Below, piece after piece: positions 52,415-63,765 of a stretch of DNA of 64,000 nt. Below the pieces are notes generated by a model. That model was not told where the DNA came from, did not search any database, and was given only the letters and a program-made list of their open reading frames with translations. Source of the DNA: Lithodes maja (Eukaryota; Arthropoda; Malacostraca; Decapoda; Lithodidae); contig JBAKBP010000678.1 in the NCBI GenBank assembly GCA_037953745.1, forward strand, positions 124,001 through 188,000, written 5' to 3'. Positions within the stretch are counted from its first letter, which is position 1, and every line of letters begins with the position of its first letter. The position numbers were made by a program, and so were the translations under genes.

Positions 52415-52523
52415 ATGGAGGGGATACCTACAACAGCAGCAAGTATAAAAGTAACTTCATACAATTGCAGAGGACTCCCCAAAACAAAGAGGAATCTCCT
52501 GTTGCGACCTGACATCGTATCTA
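52415..52523 (+). pseudogene. LINE endonuclease, first 36 codons (before the SINE)
   Basis: From ATG 52,415 the frame MEGIPTTAASIKVTSYNCRG is the N-terminus of an APE endonuclease (the Asn of SYNCRGL is the first metal-site residue). It is interrupted by the SINE at about 52,525. Confidence 0.75.
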
Positions 52524-52524
52524 C

Positions 52525-52765
52525 AATAATAATAATAATAATAATCTTCTGGTTACTTATATAGCGCCCGTATCTCCTCCTTCGAGGATTCACAAGCGCT
52601 TGGCTTTCTTTAGTCTACCAGAGACCATTACCCATCCCCCTTGCTCATGGGGAGATGGTAACCGCCGGCTGTATCCCAGAAAAACTTTTCAATCTGAGCG
52701 GGGATTGAACGCGAGACCTTCAAGATGGGAATCAGGCACGCTACCAACTGAGCCAGCCGGACGGC
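52525..52765 (-). mobile_element. tRNA-derived SINE of a second type
   Basis: On the minus strand: GCCGTCCGGCTGGCTCAGTTGG has a canonical box A (TGGCTCAGTTGG), and CGCGTTCAATCCCC is box B about 35 bases on; the body ends in (ATT)n. Box spacing and sequence fit a tRNA-derived Pol III promoter. Unlike the 1.2-kb SINE it lacks the LINE-shared block. Confidence 0.85.
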
Positions 52766-52766
52766 T

Positions 52767-55510
52767 GAAAACACAAAATAAGGACCAGTGACATAGTCTG
52801 CCTTCAGGAAACCTGGTACACAAAACAGGACTTAGGTAATTTGAACATATTAGATAAAGATTTCCATGGGTACGGGGTCTCCACTACGGACACACGTGAT
52901 GGTATTGTGGCAGGTCACCCCCCAGGGGGAGTTGCAATAATGTGGAGATCGTGCCTAGATAGTGTAATTAAAACCATTGAGACAAATTTAAGCTGGTGTG
53001 CGGGAATACAGCTGGAAGTGGGACACAGAAAATTTGCAATATTTTGTGTTTACTTACCGTATCAGTGTGCAGAAAATGAAGAACTTTATTTGGAAAAGTT
53101 AGGGGAGCTTGGTGGCCTAATTTCTGAATTAGAGATAACGTGTTACTCAGTGGTAGGTGATTGGAATGCTACCCCTCACGAGTTGGGTGGTTCCATGTTT
53201 GCTAAACATATGTTAAGGTTTTGTGAGGAGCAAGGTTTAATTTTGTCCTCCAAAAACCTGCTTCCAGAAAATAGCTATACATATGTTAGTGAAGCATGGG
53301 AGACCAGGTCGTGGCTTGATCATTCAATCTCTAGCTCTGACTTTCATGACTCTATCTCAGAAATGGCCATAAGATACGACATTACGGATGACGACCACAT
53401 ACCTATAGAATTAACAATCCAAATTAATAAAGCACCGGAAATAACAGAAACTAGCAATAGCATCAAGGCAAAAGTTCCATGGAATGTAATCTCAAATGAA
53501 GAGTGCCAAATGTACTGTGATAAAACCAAGGACTTATTAAATAGGGTGCAATATGATGGTAATGGTGTAGCACAATGCAGGGATCCAAAATGTAGTGATG
53601 CACAACACAGAAAGGACATTATTAAATTTTACAATAGTATAATAGATTCTTTATCAAAAGCGGGGGAAAGTATTTTTAATAGCCGTAAATATAAGTCCTC
53701 ATTCAATAAGCCAGGTTGGCAAGACTATGTGGCTGACCTGTATCAGGCCTCCAGAGATGCTAGGTCTCATTGGCTTGAAGTAGGTCAGCCTAGACAGGGG
53801 CCTATATTTGAACTTCACAAAAGAGCAAAGGCTAGGACCAAATATGCCATTAGATTTATTAAGCAAAATGAAAACCAATTAAGGAAGGAAGCCCTTGCAA
53901 AGAGTCTGGCAGAAAAGGATACTAACTGTTTTTGGAAGGACATCAGATCCATGCAAAATTGTAACACACCATTACCTGTCAGTGTTGAGGGGGTTACGGG
54001 TGAAGAGAACATTGCTGACTTATGGAAAACTCATTTTAAGGAACTACTTAACAGTGTAAACCAAAGGTCTACTAATGGTGCAATTCAATATGTGAAAGAT
54101 AGTAATTATGAAGACATTAAAGTGACTGAAAGTGATCTTGAGAATGCCATAAGAAAACTTAACCTAAATAAAGCTTGTGGGCTGGATGGTATATATGCAG
54201 AACATCTTAAATATGCAGATAAGTTGTTAATAGATAAACTTAGTTCTTGCATCACCAGTCTATTTACGCATGGTGTCCTGCCAGAGTCTATGATATCCGT
54301 AATACTTGTTCCTGTCATTAAAGATAAATCAGGTAAAATTACAGCAAAAGACAACTACCGCCCAGTAGCACTTGCTAGTGTGGTGAGTAAGGTAGTTGAA
54401 ATGATAATGCTAGAAAGAATGTCTGCATATATTGTCACCAGCAGCAATCAGTTTGGCTTTAAGAAAAATCATGGCACAGACCAATGCATATATGTGCTGA
54501 AAGAAGTGATTGATACATACAACAAACTAAATAGCTCAATTTTCTCTTGTTTTCTTGATGCAAGTAAGGCTTTTGATAGGGTGTGTCACAAAACCTTATT
54601 TGAAAAATTAGTTAACAGGGGAGTGCCTAGCTATATTGTTAGGATACTTATTTTCTGGTATGCTAATCAAAAAATGTGTGTAAGATGGGGCAACATCCTG
54701 TCAGGCTCTTTCGCCGTAACCAATGGTGTTAGGCAGGGGGGGATATTGTCTCCGTATCTTTTCAACGTCTACATGGATGATCTTAGTCTGGAGCTGAACA
54801 AGACTCGCACTGGGTGCTGTATTGGCAGCACCATTGTAAATCATCTCATGTATGCTGATGACCTAGCCTTAATCGCGCCCTCTGGAGCAGGACTGGATAA
54901 ATTATTAAGAGTATGTGAACAATTTGGAATCGAACATTCAGTCAAATTTAATCCTATAAAGAGCAATATCATAATATTTAAATCTAACCTTCTATTGAAA
55001 TCAAAGCTACCTAAATTCCATTTATATGAAGAAATTATAGAAGAAGTAAGTAAAGTAAAGTATCTAGGACACTATATTTCATGTGATCGCTCAGATGATG
55101 AGGATATGGGTCGTCAGCGAAGGCAACTTTACATGCAGGGAAATTCAATATTAAGAAAATTTCATATGTGCACATGGGATACAAAAATAACATTGTTCAA
55201 CTCCTACTGCTCACCAATGTATACAGCACAACTATGGTGGAACTATAAGAAAATTACAGTGAATAGACTAAGTATCTCATATCACAATATCATGAAAATG
55301 TTTCTGGGGCTCTCAAAATATGAGAGTACAAGTACGCTATGTGCCTATATGAACTTACACTGTTACAAATCACTCATTAGAAAGCTAACATATAAATTCA
55401 TTCAGCGCCTTAACACTTCTGAGAACAGGATCATTAAAATGCTACAAACTCCAAGCATAGTGTACACCTCCAGGATCCAGGCACACTGGAGGAAGTTGCT
55501 CTATATTTAA
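52767..55510 (+). pseudogene. LINE endonuclease-reverse transcriptase
   Basis: Open from just after the SINE to the stop at 55,510, with 889 codons from the Met at 52,841. Endonuclease motifs are DIVCLQETW, VVGDWNATP and DDDHIPIEL. RT motifs are LNLNKACGLDGIYAEHL, DNYRPVALASVVSK, FLDASKAFDRV, GVRQGGILSPYLF and YADDLAL (Tyr at codon ~671). The tail has LFNSYCSPMYTAQLWW and no Cys knuckle. This would be a complete APE-RT protein but for the SINE, which brings an in-frame stop at 52,766-52,768. Clade is uncertain; the C-terminal segment suggests a Rex1/Babar- or CR1-like group. Confidence 0.85.
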
Positions 55511-55912
55511 CCTTAAGTAATGATTTCAGGTCTGCTACTCTACAGAATTAGCATACCGGTACTGATCCTCATAGTGCAGTACAGTACCGATATTCCTATA
55601 CTGTACTGTAGCAACATACTGTACCGGAAGCTAAATGATGTGAGGCATGGTACTGTACACAATTAGGACAGTGGTTTTGGTAACACAGTAGTTTGATGAC
55701 CACTGTTTTTGGTTGAGACAGTGCTGTGAACTACATGATAGCAAGCTGGGTATTATTTAATTTCTTTTTATTTTATGTAGCCTATGTACAGTAGCTTATA
55801 TATATTTATATATATTTATGTTACTGTAAGGTATATATGGACCCCAGAGTATGGTCCCCTCTGTACTGTGTGAGTCTGAAATAAAGTATTATTATTATTA
55901 TATTATTATTAT

Positions 55913-56820
55913 TACCCATTCTCTGTCAAAAGATAGTAAGGACTTGTGTTTGCACTGTTTATTAAGACAAGAAGTTCTTCTTGTCTTAGGGGAGGTGAAT
56001 CTTAGTTACTGTATGACAATACTCTACTATCCTTGAAGAGTCATTCAAAATAATATAATGGGCAGATGTTAGGTAAATCAAAGTTTTATTTGTCTTTCTA
56101 AGCTATTGTGAGTACTCAAAGGAAATGATGATATTAGAGCTTTAACACAGAGTTTCTGGGTTGTTTTTAGTTGATCTCTGAGCGTGAGAGTTAAAGGGGG
56201 GGAAGGGGGTATTGTACTTGAGGTAGCCTCACGTTGTGAATGTATTATTTATTTCTATATGAGTTTGGCACTGTTAATGTTGTATAGAGGTACATGAGAA
56301 GGTTCGCTTTTCCTTCTGGAGTTATTACTAATCGTTATTTTAGGTGTTGGATATAGAGAACATACATTTTATACATAAATAAAGTCTGGTCGGCAAGAGG
56401 GTTAGGTTGGCATTCCTGGGGTTCATTGGAAGATCACGTGTGTCTCCTAGCCTCGCTCACTTGGTTTTCATACTGTGTTTAGACAAGACCTGTGGCCTTC
56501 ATATTAGTCTTTAGAGTATCTGACAATGTTAGGTTTCTTAGTAGAGTGAACCTGGATGATAGTTTCTAGGCTTAAAATATACAGAAAAACATGTTTATAA
56601 TAGTTTGTAAGACTCGCAAGGTTGGAGGCTGAATTGGCAATAGTGCGTTTCTACCGGGTCACACGTCTAGCTTCTCTCGTGGTTATGAAGTTGTAGGTTT
56701 GTAGACAAGGGCCTACAGCGATTAATATGGGGAATCACAATCTCTAATCATGCTAGAGTTAGTTAACACAAATAAGACTGATATTTCCTATATCTATATG
56801 GAAAAATACGTAAGGAACAA
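55913..56820. repeat. LTR-like block X, copy 2, second part
   Basis: Aligns with 39,453-40,340 (for example GTTTTATTTGTCTTTCTAAG, and GGAAAAATACGTAAG near the end). No coding potential. Confidence 0.7.
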
Positions 56821-57074
56821 TTCTATAGTGTTACTAGGGGTTGTAGCTGGTGATCTTTTGGTTGGTATTTCTGGTGCAGGTAGCCTCCTCTGTGGTGGAG
56901 GGGTGAGAAATTTCCACCACCGCTTTTCTCCGGCGAGATGTGGAAGTCGGCTAAAGGGGATCGGGGGCGGGGGGCCTGGTATCCTTCTCCCCTTAAATAA
57001 ATCTACCAAAAAAACGAGACAGAGATAGGGGCGAGGGAACGCGTTCGTGGTCCCGGACCCTAAGAATAGGAGCT

Positions 57075-57534
57075 TTGAATGTGCGTGGATGTAGTACGAA
57101 TGAGAAGCGAGAGGATATTGGAAGGTTATTTGAAAGAAGGATGTATGATGTCCTTGCACTGAATGAAACAAAGATGAAAGGAGAGGGAGAAGTGGATTTT
57201 GGAAACGTGATAGGTAGAAAGTCTGGAGTAGACGAGGGAGTCAGGGGGAAAGAAGGAGTGGCTATTATTGTGAAGGAGGAGTTGAGAGTTTATAAAAGAG
57301 TGGAAAGAGGTGTCATCAAGGCTAATGTGGGTGAGAATGCGGTTTAAGGGTGAAAGGTGGGTTTTTGTAAGTGCATATGGACCAGGAAGTGAAAAAGAGT
57401 TAGACGAGGTAGAGGGTTTCTGGGAGGATTTGAGAGATTGACTACAAGGGTTTGATGAAAATGAAAATGTTATAGTTTTAGGGGACCTAAATGCTAGGGT
57501 AGGAAATGAGCCTGTTGAGGGAGTCATCGGTAGT
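57075..57534 (+). pseudogene. RTE-like endonuclease, broken
   Basis: MNVRGCSTNEKREDIGRLF, then LALNETKMKG are the first APE motifs. After 57,346 the coding sequence continues one frame over (RWVFVSAYGPGS), meets an in-frame TGA at 57,439-57,441, and goes on as VIVLGDLNARVGNEP into the frame of the long ORF. One frameshift and one stop, so the endonuclease cannot be made as part of a single protein. Confidence 0.8.
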
Positions 57535-60012
57535 TTGGGTGTGGATGGTGTAAACGAGAGTGGAGAAAGACTGAAAAATGTATGTGAAGAGTGTAGATTG
57601 AGTGTAGGTAATACGTTCTTCAAAAAAAGGCGTATACACAAGTACACCTGGCATAGACTTGTGAGGGGAGAGATTGTAGAGAGGGCATTGATGGATTATG
57701 TGCTGGTGACTAGGGAAAGATTGTGTAGACTGCTGGATGTGAATGTGATGAGAGGTGAGGCGGAGGGTATGTCAGATCATTACCTGGTGGAGGGAAAGCT
57801 AAGAGTTAAGAGTTACAGGAGAATAAGAGACAAGCGTGAAGTAAGAGAGGTAATAAAAGTTAGTGAGTTAGAGAAGAGTGAAAAAGAGAGGGAGTACAAG
57901 GAAAGACTAAATGAAAAGTGGATGGAAGTGAGAGAGATGGAAGAGAGAGAAGTAGAGGTTGAATGGCAACAGTTTAAGGAAGGAGTGAAAGCAAGTGCAG
58001 AGGTAGTATGCGGCAAAAAGAAAGTAGGAGGCAGAGGTATCAGGAAGGGAAGCGAGTGGTGGAATGATACGGTGAGAAAGGCAGTTGAGGAGAAGAGACA
58101 GTGTTTTGAGAGGGTTTTACAGGATGGTAGTGTTGAGGTATGGGAGAGGTACAAGGAGAAAAGGAGAGAGGCAAAACGGAAAATTAGAGAAGCGAAAAAA
58201 GATGCAAACGAAAGGTGGGGCCAAAGGCTGAGTGAGAATTTTGAAGAACGAAAGAAGATGTTCTGGAAGGAGGTAAATAAAGTAAGGAAAGGAGGACAAA
58301 AGAGGGAAGAGTCAGTGAAAGATGAAAATGGAGAATTACTAGTGGAACCAGTTGAAGTGAGGAAAAGATATGCCGAGTATTTTGAATCTTTGTTAAATAC
58401 AAGAGATGGAAGAGAAGCAGTGATTGAAGCAGAGGTGGATGGAGATAGGTTACCCAGGCCACCCAGGTGGCAGGGAATGAATGAAAGGATTGAGGAAAAT
58501 GAGGTGAAAGAAGCAGTGAAACAAATGAGAGCGGGAAAAGCAGAAGGTTTGGATGGTATTGCTGTGGAGTGTATAAAGAAGGGTGGAGATGTGATAATAG
58601 ATTGGTTGGTGAGACTTTTCAACGTGTGCTTTGTTGTGTCAAGGGTACCAATAGACTGGAAGAGTGCATGTATTGTGCCGTTGTACAAGGGGAAGGGAGA
58701 TCGGCAGGAGTGTTCAAGTTATAGAGGTATTAGTTTATTGTCAGTGGTTGGAAAGCTGTATGGCAGGGTGTTGATAGAGAGGATAATAAAGTGTACGGAA
58801 GTTGCAATAGGAGAAGAACAGTGCGGTTTTAGGAGGGGAAGAGGGTGCGTGGATCAGATGTTTGCAGTAAGACAGTTATGCGAGAAGTATTTAGAGAAGC
58901 ATAAGGAGATATTTTGGGCTTTTATGGACTTGGAAAAAGCGTATGATCGTGTGGACCGTGAAGCAATGTGGAAGGTGTTAAGGATTTATGAAATAGGAGG
59001 AAATTTGTTAGAAGCAGTTAAGAGTTTTTATGAAGGGAGCAGAGCATGTGTGAGAGTAGGAAATGGTGAGTTGAGTGAATGGTTTGAGGTAAAGGTAGGT
59101 TTGCGACAGGGTTGTGTAATGTCACCATGGCTGTTTAATATGTTTATGGATGGTGTGGTGAGGGAGGTGAAAAGGAGAACTATGGGAAGAGGATTGGGTT
59201 TAGTAGGAAAGAATGGTAGAGATTGGGGGTTGAATCAGTTGCTGTTCGCTGATGACACAGCATTGGTGGCGGATTCTGATGAGAAACTGCAGCGGGTAGT
59301 CAAAGAGTTTGGTGTGGTTTGTGGAAGGAGGAAACTGAAGGTGAACGTCAATAAAAGTAAAGTAATGGTGTGTAATAGGGGAGAGCTTAGGGTGAATCTA
59401 GATGTGAGGCTGGATGGGGAAATATTGGAACAAGTAGAGTGTTTTAAATATCTAGGAGGAACGATAAGCAGGAGTGGAGGTATGGAAGTGGAGGTAAAAC
59501 AGAGAGTGTGTGAAGGAAGGAAGGTTTTCGGAGCAATGGGAAGTATGTGGAAGACGAGAAATCTCGGAGTGAAAGTAAAAAGTGCACTGTATCAAGGAAT
59601 TGTTGTGCCAACAGTGATGTATGGGGCTGAGACATGGGCTCTGAAGAAAAAGGAGAAAAGAGGGCTGGATGTGATGGAGATGAGCTGCTTGAGGAGTATG
59701 TGTGGAGTTACTCGTAGAGACAGATTGAGGAATGAAGAGATACGTAGGAGAGTGGGGCAGCAGGAACATTTGTCAGCCAGAGTGGACAGAAGGGTGCTGA
59801 GCTGGTATGGTCATGTTGAACGAATGGGAGATGAAAGGCTTACAAAGAGAATATGTGAGTCAGGTACAAGGGGAGATAGAAGGGCAGGAAGACCCCCATT
59901 GAGATGGAGAGACTGTGTAAGAAAGGCTTTGGATGATAGAGGAATGACTATAGATCAGGCAGGGGAAGTGGTGGTGGACAGGAGTGAATGGAGAATGCTT
60001 GTGAATAGTTGA
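57535..60012 (+). CDS. RTE-like reverse transcriptase (endonuclease end missing)
   Basis: 825 codons with no stop. The first ~90 residues are the end of the endonuclease (YTWHRL, LMDYVLVT, GMSDHYLVEG). Then comes a basic linker (REAKRKIREAKKDANERWG) and the RT: MRAGKAEGLDGIAVECIK, SSYRGISLLSVVGKLY, FMDLEKAYDRVDRE, VGLRQGCVMSPWLF and FADDTALVAD (codons 571-580). The C-terminus has YLGGTISRSGG, YGAETWALKKKEKRG and VLSWYGHVERMGDERLT. It would prime reverse transcription at a nicked target, but with the N-terminal endonuclease broken this copy is unlikely to be autonomous. Confidence 0.9.
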   Translation: MGVDGVNESGERLKNVCEECRLSVGNTFFKKRRIHKYTWHRLVRGEIVERALMDYVLVTRERLCRLLDVNVMRGEAEGMSDHYLVEGKLRVKSYRRIRDKREVREVIKVSELEKSEKEREYKERLNEKWMEVREMEEREVEVEWQQFKEGVKASAEVVCGKKKVGGRGIRKGSEWWNDTVRKAVEEKRQCFERVLQDGSVEVWERYKEKRREAKRKIREAKKDANERWGQRLSENFEERKKMFWKEVNKVRKGGQKREESVKDENGELLVEPVEVRKRYAEYFESLLNTRDGREAVIEAEVDGDRLPRPPRWQGMNERIEENEVKEAVKQMRAGKAEGLDGIAVECIKKGGDVIIDWLVRLFNVCFVVSRVPIDWKSACIVPLYKGKGDRQECSSYRGISLLSVVGKLYGRVLIERIIKCTEVAIGEEQCGFRRGRGCVDQMFAVRQLCEKYLEKHKEIFWAFMDLEKAYDRVDREAMWKVLRIYEIGGNLLEAVKSFYEGSRACVRVGNGELSEWFEVKVGLRQGCVMSPWLFNMFMDGVVREVKRRTMGRGLGLVGKNGRDWGLNQLLFADDTALVADSDEKLQRVVKEFGVVCGRRKLKVNVNKSKVMVCNRGELRVNLDVRLDGEILEQVECFKYLGGTISRSGGMEVEVKQRVCEGRKVFGAMGSMWKTRNLGVKVKSALYQGIVVPTVMYGAETWALKKKEKRGLDVMEMSCLRSMCGVTRRDRLRNEEIRRRVGQQEHLSARVDRRVLSWYGHVERMGDERLTKRICESGTRGDRRAGRPPLRWRDCVRKALDDRGMTIDQAGEVVVDRSEWRMLVNS

Positions 60013-60409
60013 GTGAACACGTGGTCATTTGGAGTAAGGGGTCGGGCGCAAGTTCGACTAGATAATAGTCCATCAGGCGCCTGGCCCGGGGGGACGATTA
60101 ATATGAAGGGTGTGCCTGGAAGTGTGGTGGGAGGGCTTGTGGCTTTGGCTCCGCTGCATGTCTGCCTGCCGAGATCGGAACCTCTCCGGGTGGTCAGGGG
60201 CCGGGGGAGTGCTGGAGCGACCTTGGTAACCCTGGTCTCTGTGTCTTCTCCTGGGTGACCTGGATGTGTGTGAGTTTGTGTTTTTTATCTGTGTTTATTT
60301 TTTGTTTTATGTTGTTTTTGTGTTTTCCCTGTTCTTGCTCTGTCTTGAGTCGGCTACCCCCAAAATGGGGATTGGGCCTGAGCATATATATAGATAGATA
60401 GATTTCTGA

Positions 60410-61115
60410 TGGTCACTTTGCTATCTGAAGGGGTAAAAGCTCGTTGACTCAAGCTAGGAAGGAAACATATGTGGTTTGTCTGAAATTAATAGAGAAATAG
60501 TAATATTACAGAAGGCGTGTACATAATTATGTGTTTATTATAAAATAGATAAAAAAAAGTTAATCTGTGTGTGGGACATGGTTCCTACATAATTAAATAC
60601 ATGCATAAATAAAACATCATAATGGTAGGTATCATAACCTTCTTAATATTAATATTCTGGTAACTTACTTAGAGCTGTTACTATACTCTATTTTTTTTCC
60701 AGCTGATCGTAAATTGAATCTCTTATTAGCTGATTTCTGGATACTTAATGGAAATATATGAAACTACTATGGCTGTGTGTCATATTAATGCCAAGTTTTC
60801 AGAATATCCATCATCATTCGCTACAAAATCTACCTTATAGCCGAGTAACAAATATAGAAACAAGACAATTTAGGCTCAGCTGGAAAAAATAGACTATAGT
60901 ACATCGACATCAAGGTTTTATATCAAGACACGAAGGAAGATAATGTGATTTGGTTACTAGTAAGATAGTTGATTACTAAGAATACGTATATATATGTGTG
61001 TTGGAGAAAAGTGAATAAAAGAGTTAATCTGTGGGTAAACACATCTATATTTCAACATCATAATGGTAGGTATGAGCCGTCTTAATATTATTAGTCTGGT
61101 GGTCTCCTATGGCTG
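60410..61115. other. AT-rich spacer with a diverged local duplication
   Basis: GTTAATCTGTG ... AACATCATAATGGTAGGTAT occurs at about 60,558-60,640 and again at 61,022-61,072, followed in both by CTTAATATTA. No gene seen. Confidence 0.5.
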
Positions 61116-61353
61116 ATGTTAGTTGTTGTTGTTGTTGTTCCCCAAGCTGCCTGGCCGAACAGCCCCAAGGCCCCGAGCAAGGCCAAGGCCATAACCGAGC
61201 GCCCCCACAGAACCCTCCCTGCCGACCACAATAAAGCCTGGGTGACCGAAGCCACTCCATGGCGGGGAACTGAGGAGGGTGCAGAAACGCCCAGGAAACC
61301 AAAGCCCCACCTAGGGCCCTGTGCTCCTCAGCAATTATGAAGAGAAAGTTGAG
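61116..61353 (-). mobile_element. CAA-tailed retroposon, copy 2 (truncated)
   Basis: Reverse-complement match to the 3' half of 3,009-3,420, from CCTCAACTTTCTCTTC to the (CAA)n tail (here GTTGTTGTT at 61,121-61,138). No clear target duplication was found. Confidence 0.88.
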
Positions 61354-62970
61354 GTATAGTAACAATAGAAGGTAGACGCAGTGAATTCTTGAACTCGTAT
61401 ACATAAAGGCTTCTAAAAAGCACTAAACAGACTTTTATTAATTATTTTTATTTTGTGACTTCACGGTCAACCATGGTACCATCATAATATAAGATATAGT
61501 TGTCGGAATAACGTTGATTATTCTATAAGCGAATATTTAGTGAAATATTCGTATACCATCGTGGCTTGTTTGGCTCCGCTATAGTGTTCTCTCTGGCCGT
61601 CAGAGGGCACCACCGTCCATTCTTCTCCCCCCCCCCCCCCCACTCCCAGCCACCATTTCCCTTCGTAGAAATCTATGTTCCCTCTAGCTGGCCATATACT
61701 TATACAAATCATCTCTCCACATCCCCTAGGCCTTCATACGCCATCACTGGGTGAAAGTTGATTAGGCTAGTCAGAAGCAAACTACGTGAATTTAAAGGAA
61801 GTTGAGCAAGGGATAAACGAGAATCCGTTTAGGCCTAGCTTTTCTCCCGACCGACGAATCGAAAATCACCAACATCTTCGAAATATCTCTTCATATAAAC
61901 TACACATATATCAAATAACAATGCTAACATGTAGATTGGGTCCTACTACAATAACATTATCGATATCAATCGACGTTACTCTACATATTAGGCAATTAGG
62001 TGGACAAAAGTATCATTGCATTTCCGCGGTAAAATTTGAAGCGACGTCGGCTATATACTACCTCATAGCCGTATATTTATTAGTGGCCCCTCCATCATTG
62101 ACGAACATGCCTATTACATAAGGCACCCTCTTCAAACACCCATCCGCCGTAGTTTGAATCTACCGCGCAGAGCATTTAAAATTTGAGGAGCCTTCATCAT
62201 GAGCGCACGCGACCTCACTCATGGCTTCAGTCATTATGAATTGGGTTCTCACTACGAAAAACTTCGTAAAAAATAAAAACAAAAAGAAAATAAGAATAAC
62301 TATTCAATAAGCTTTCCATAATATCGTGGATGTACTTGTGTGGATCTTTGACCAGACGCTGACTCAGGCGTCATTCTTCCTTCTCTGCTCTGTGCTCAGC
62401 CTGCCCGGACGTGTCTCCCCACGCTCCGCTGGTTCCGCATTTGCTGCATCCCTAGTGAGTTTTTTCTCATTTGTTTACTCCGGGATGTATCGAGTAAGGT
62501 TAGGATATGCGTAGCAGGAGTGTCCTGGGCTGGTTGCCCGCAGTGCAGTGTATTTTGGGTCGTGTGTTTGGGGCGTCTATTTCGGATGTACCCTCGTGGT
62601 CCTGTTGTGGACATGTGAACTTTTTCACAGTTAGTTAGCTTGTGATGCAGGCGGCTTTCATTACGCGTTTTTATCGCTGCCTTTTATCTTTCTGATGAGG
62701 TAGTGTTGCTTTGCTGACGTTCCCAGCGTATTTTTCTTCACTTAGTGAAGTTTTTTCTGGGTCCCGAGTCAGTCTTCCCTTCGCCGGAAGTTTTTGCTAC
62801 AGTGGTGTGTTGGTGGTGGTTCCTGTTGTGATATAATTCAGTGCTTTTTGTTTATATTCCGACATGTTATCTTTTCCGTCTGCCTAGGCCTAGCCAGCCT
62901 CTTGTAGCTTTGCCACATGTACAAGTGTTATTGATTTATATTATAAATATGTACTACTGTGTCATGTGTG
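61354..62970. other. Uncharacterised DNA
   Basis: No coding region, terminal repeat or known family recognised over 1.6 kb. Contains a C-run at 61,628-61,641. From about 62,330 the sequence becomes G/T-rich with GC-richer patches, unlike the AT-rich part before it. Confidence 0.4.
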
Positions 62971-62971
62971 T

Positions 62972-63105
62972 CCTGGTTTAGTTGTGTTTTGGCTAATTCC
63001 ATGGACTATTTTTGTTTCCTGGATTAGTTGTGTATTGGCTAATTCCACGGACTATTTGTGGGCCCGGGGTTAGTTGTGTTTTGGCTAACTCTTCGGTCCT
63101 ATGTG
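62972..63105. repeat. 46-bp tandem repeat, about three units
   Basis: Units start at 62,972, 63,018 and 63,064 and share TTAGTTGTGTTTTGGCTAA; the third is diverged at its end. Confidence 0.88.
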
Positions 63106-63455
63106 GCGTTCAGATGGTATCTGGATGAGGTGGGTTGTTTCCCGGCGGGTTTTTCTCGGTTTCACCATGAAAAACCCGGCTGGGTGCCAAGTTTTTGTCC
63201 ACACGTGGTTTCAAAAACAGGCTTGTTTCCCCGGCGAGTAGGTGTCTGTGGCTCCCCAGGACTGCGTCTCTGTGGTGGTGCCTGTTTCAGGCTCCCTATG
63301 ATTCCCGGCGGAATGGCTGTACCCATCTAACAGTGTTCATGCGGACACGTGTTGTGAAGTTGTTTTCCCCGGTTTTGCAAAACCAGGAAAAAACCTAGCT
63401 GTTGTTGTTTGGTTTTCCTCCCCGGCGATCTTTTTCAAAGAAGTGGGGACAGGAA

Positions 63456-63765
63456 CAATTGGGGTTAACTTTTAACATCTTGCACACCCGGCGGGTGCAC
63501 CTTGGAAGGGTGGGATGAACGAATTGGTAATTCAGTTTAGTTAACCGGACAATTAAGGGATACTTTTTGTATCGCCACCTTCAACATTCGGCGATTGAGG
63601 GCTCAATTGGGGTTAACTTTTTTAATAAAAACTTACTTTTACACCCGGCGGGTGCTCCTTGGTAGGGTGGAATAACGAATTTACAATTCGGTTTAGTTGA
63701 CCAAGACAATTGAGGGATACATTTGTGTATCGCCGCCTTCAACGTACGGCGATCCTAAGACAATT
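63456..63765. repeat. About 150-bp diverged tandem duplication with CCCGGCG motifs
   Basis: CAATTGGGGTTAACTTTT, CACCCGGCGGGTGC and GGGATAC...TGTATCGCC recur in the same order at 63,456-63,600 and 63,604-63,750. The core CCGGCG also appears at about 63,143, 63,231, 63,304 and 63,422. No protein is encoded. Confidence 0.8.

Larger units (their letters stand above)
52370..55912 (+). mobile_element. APE-type LINE with SINE inside, exact insertion site known
   Basis: Block X copy 1 reads GGGGGGTACCCATCCTCTG (about 39,444-39,462); copy 2 reads GGAGGGTAC, then this element, then CCCATTCTCTG. The insert therefore begins TTCTGGGACTTGGAGG at 52,370 and ends in AATAAAGTATTATTATT ... at about 55,912. 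The 5' end lies close to the ORF start, so the copy is probably full length. Target duplication is three bases (TAC) at most. Confidence 0.9.
56830..60405 (+). mobile_element. RTE-like LINE, near full length
   Basis: GC-rich 5' leader (GGGGGCGGGGGGCCTGG), a broken endonuclease, an intact RT frame, a ~370-bp 3' UTR (CAGGGGCCGGGGGAG ... CTACCCCCAAAATGGGG) and a (TAGA)n tail. The 5' edge is estimated. A tetranucleotide tail and the post-RT WYGHVERM segment favour RTE, by pattern only. Confidence 0.85.

Noticed and set aside
57813..58688. 291-codon Ser/Phe-rich frame on the minus strand
   Set aside because: Antisense shadow of the charged linker and RT region of the plus-strand LINE, where purine-rich codons give a long open antisense frame.
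62326..62514. Possible first exon of a host gene with a signal-like peptide
   Set aside because: Only 62 codons, no domain, no clear splice signals or promoter, and the surrounding sequence looks repetitive.
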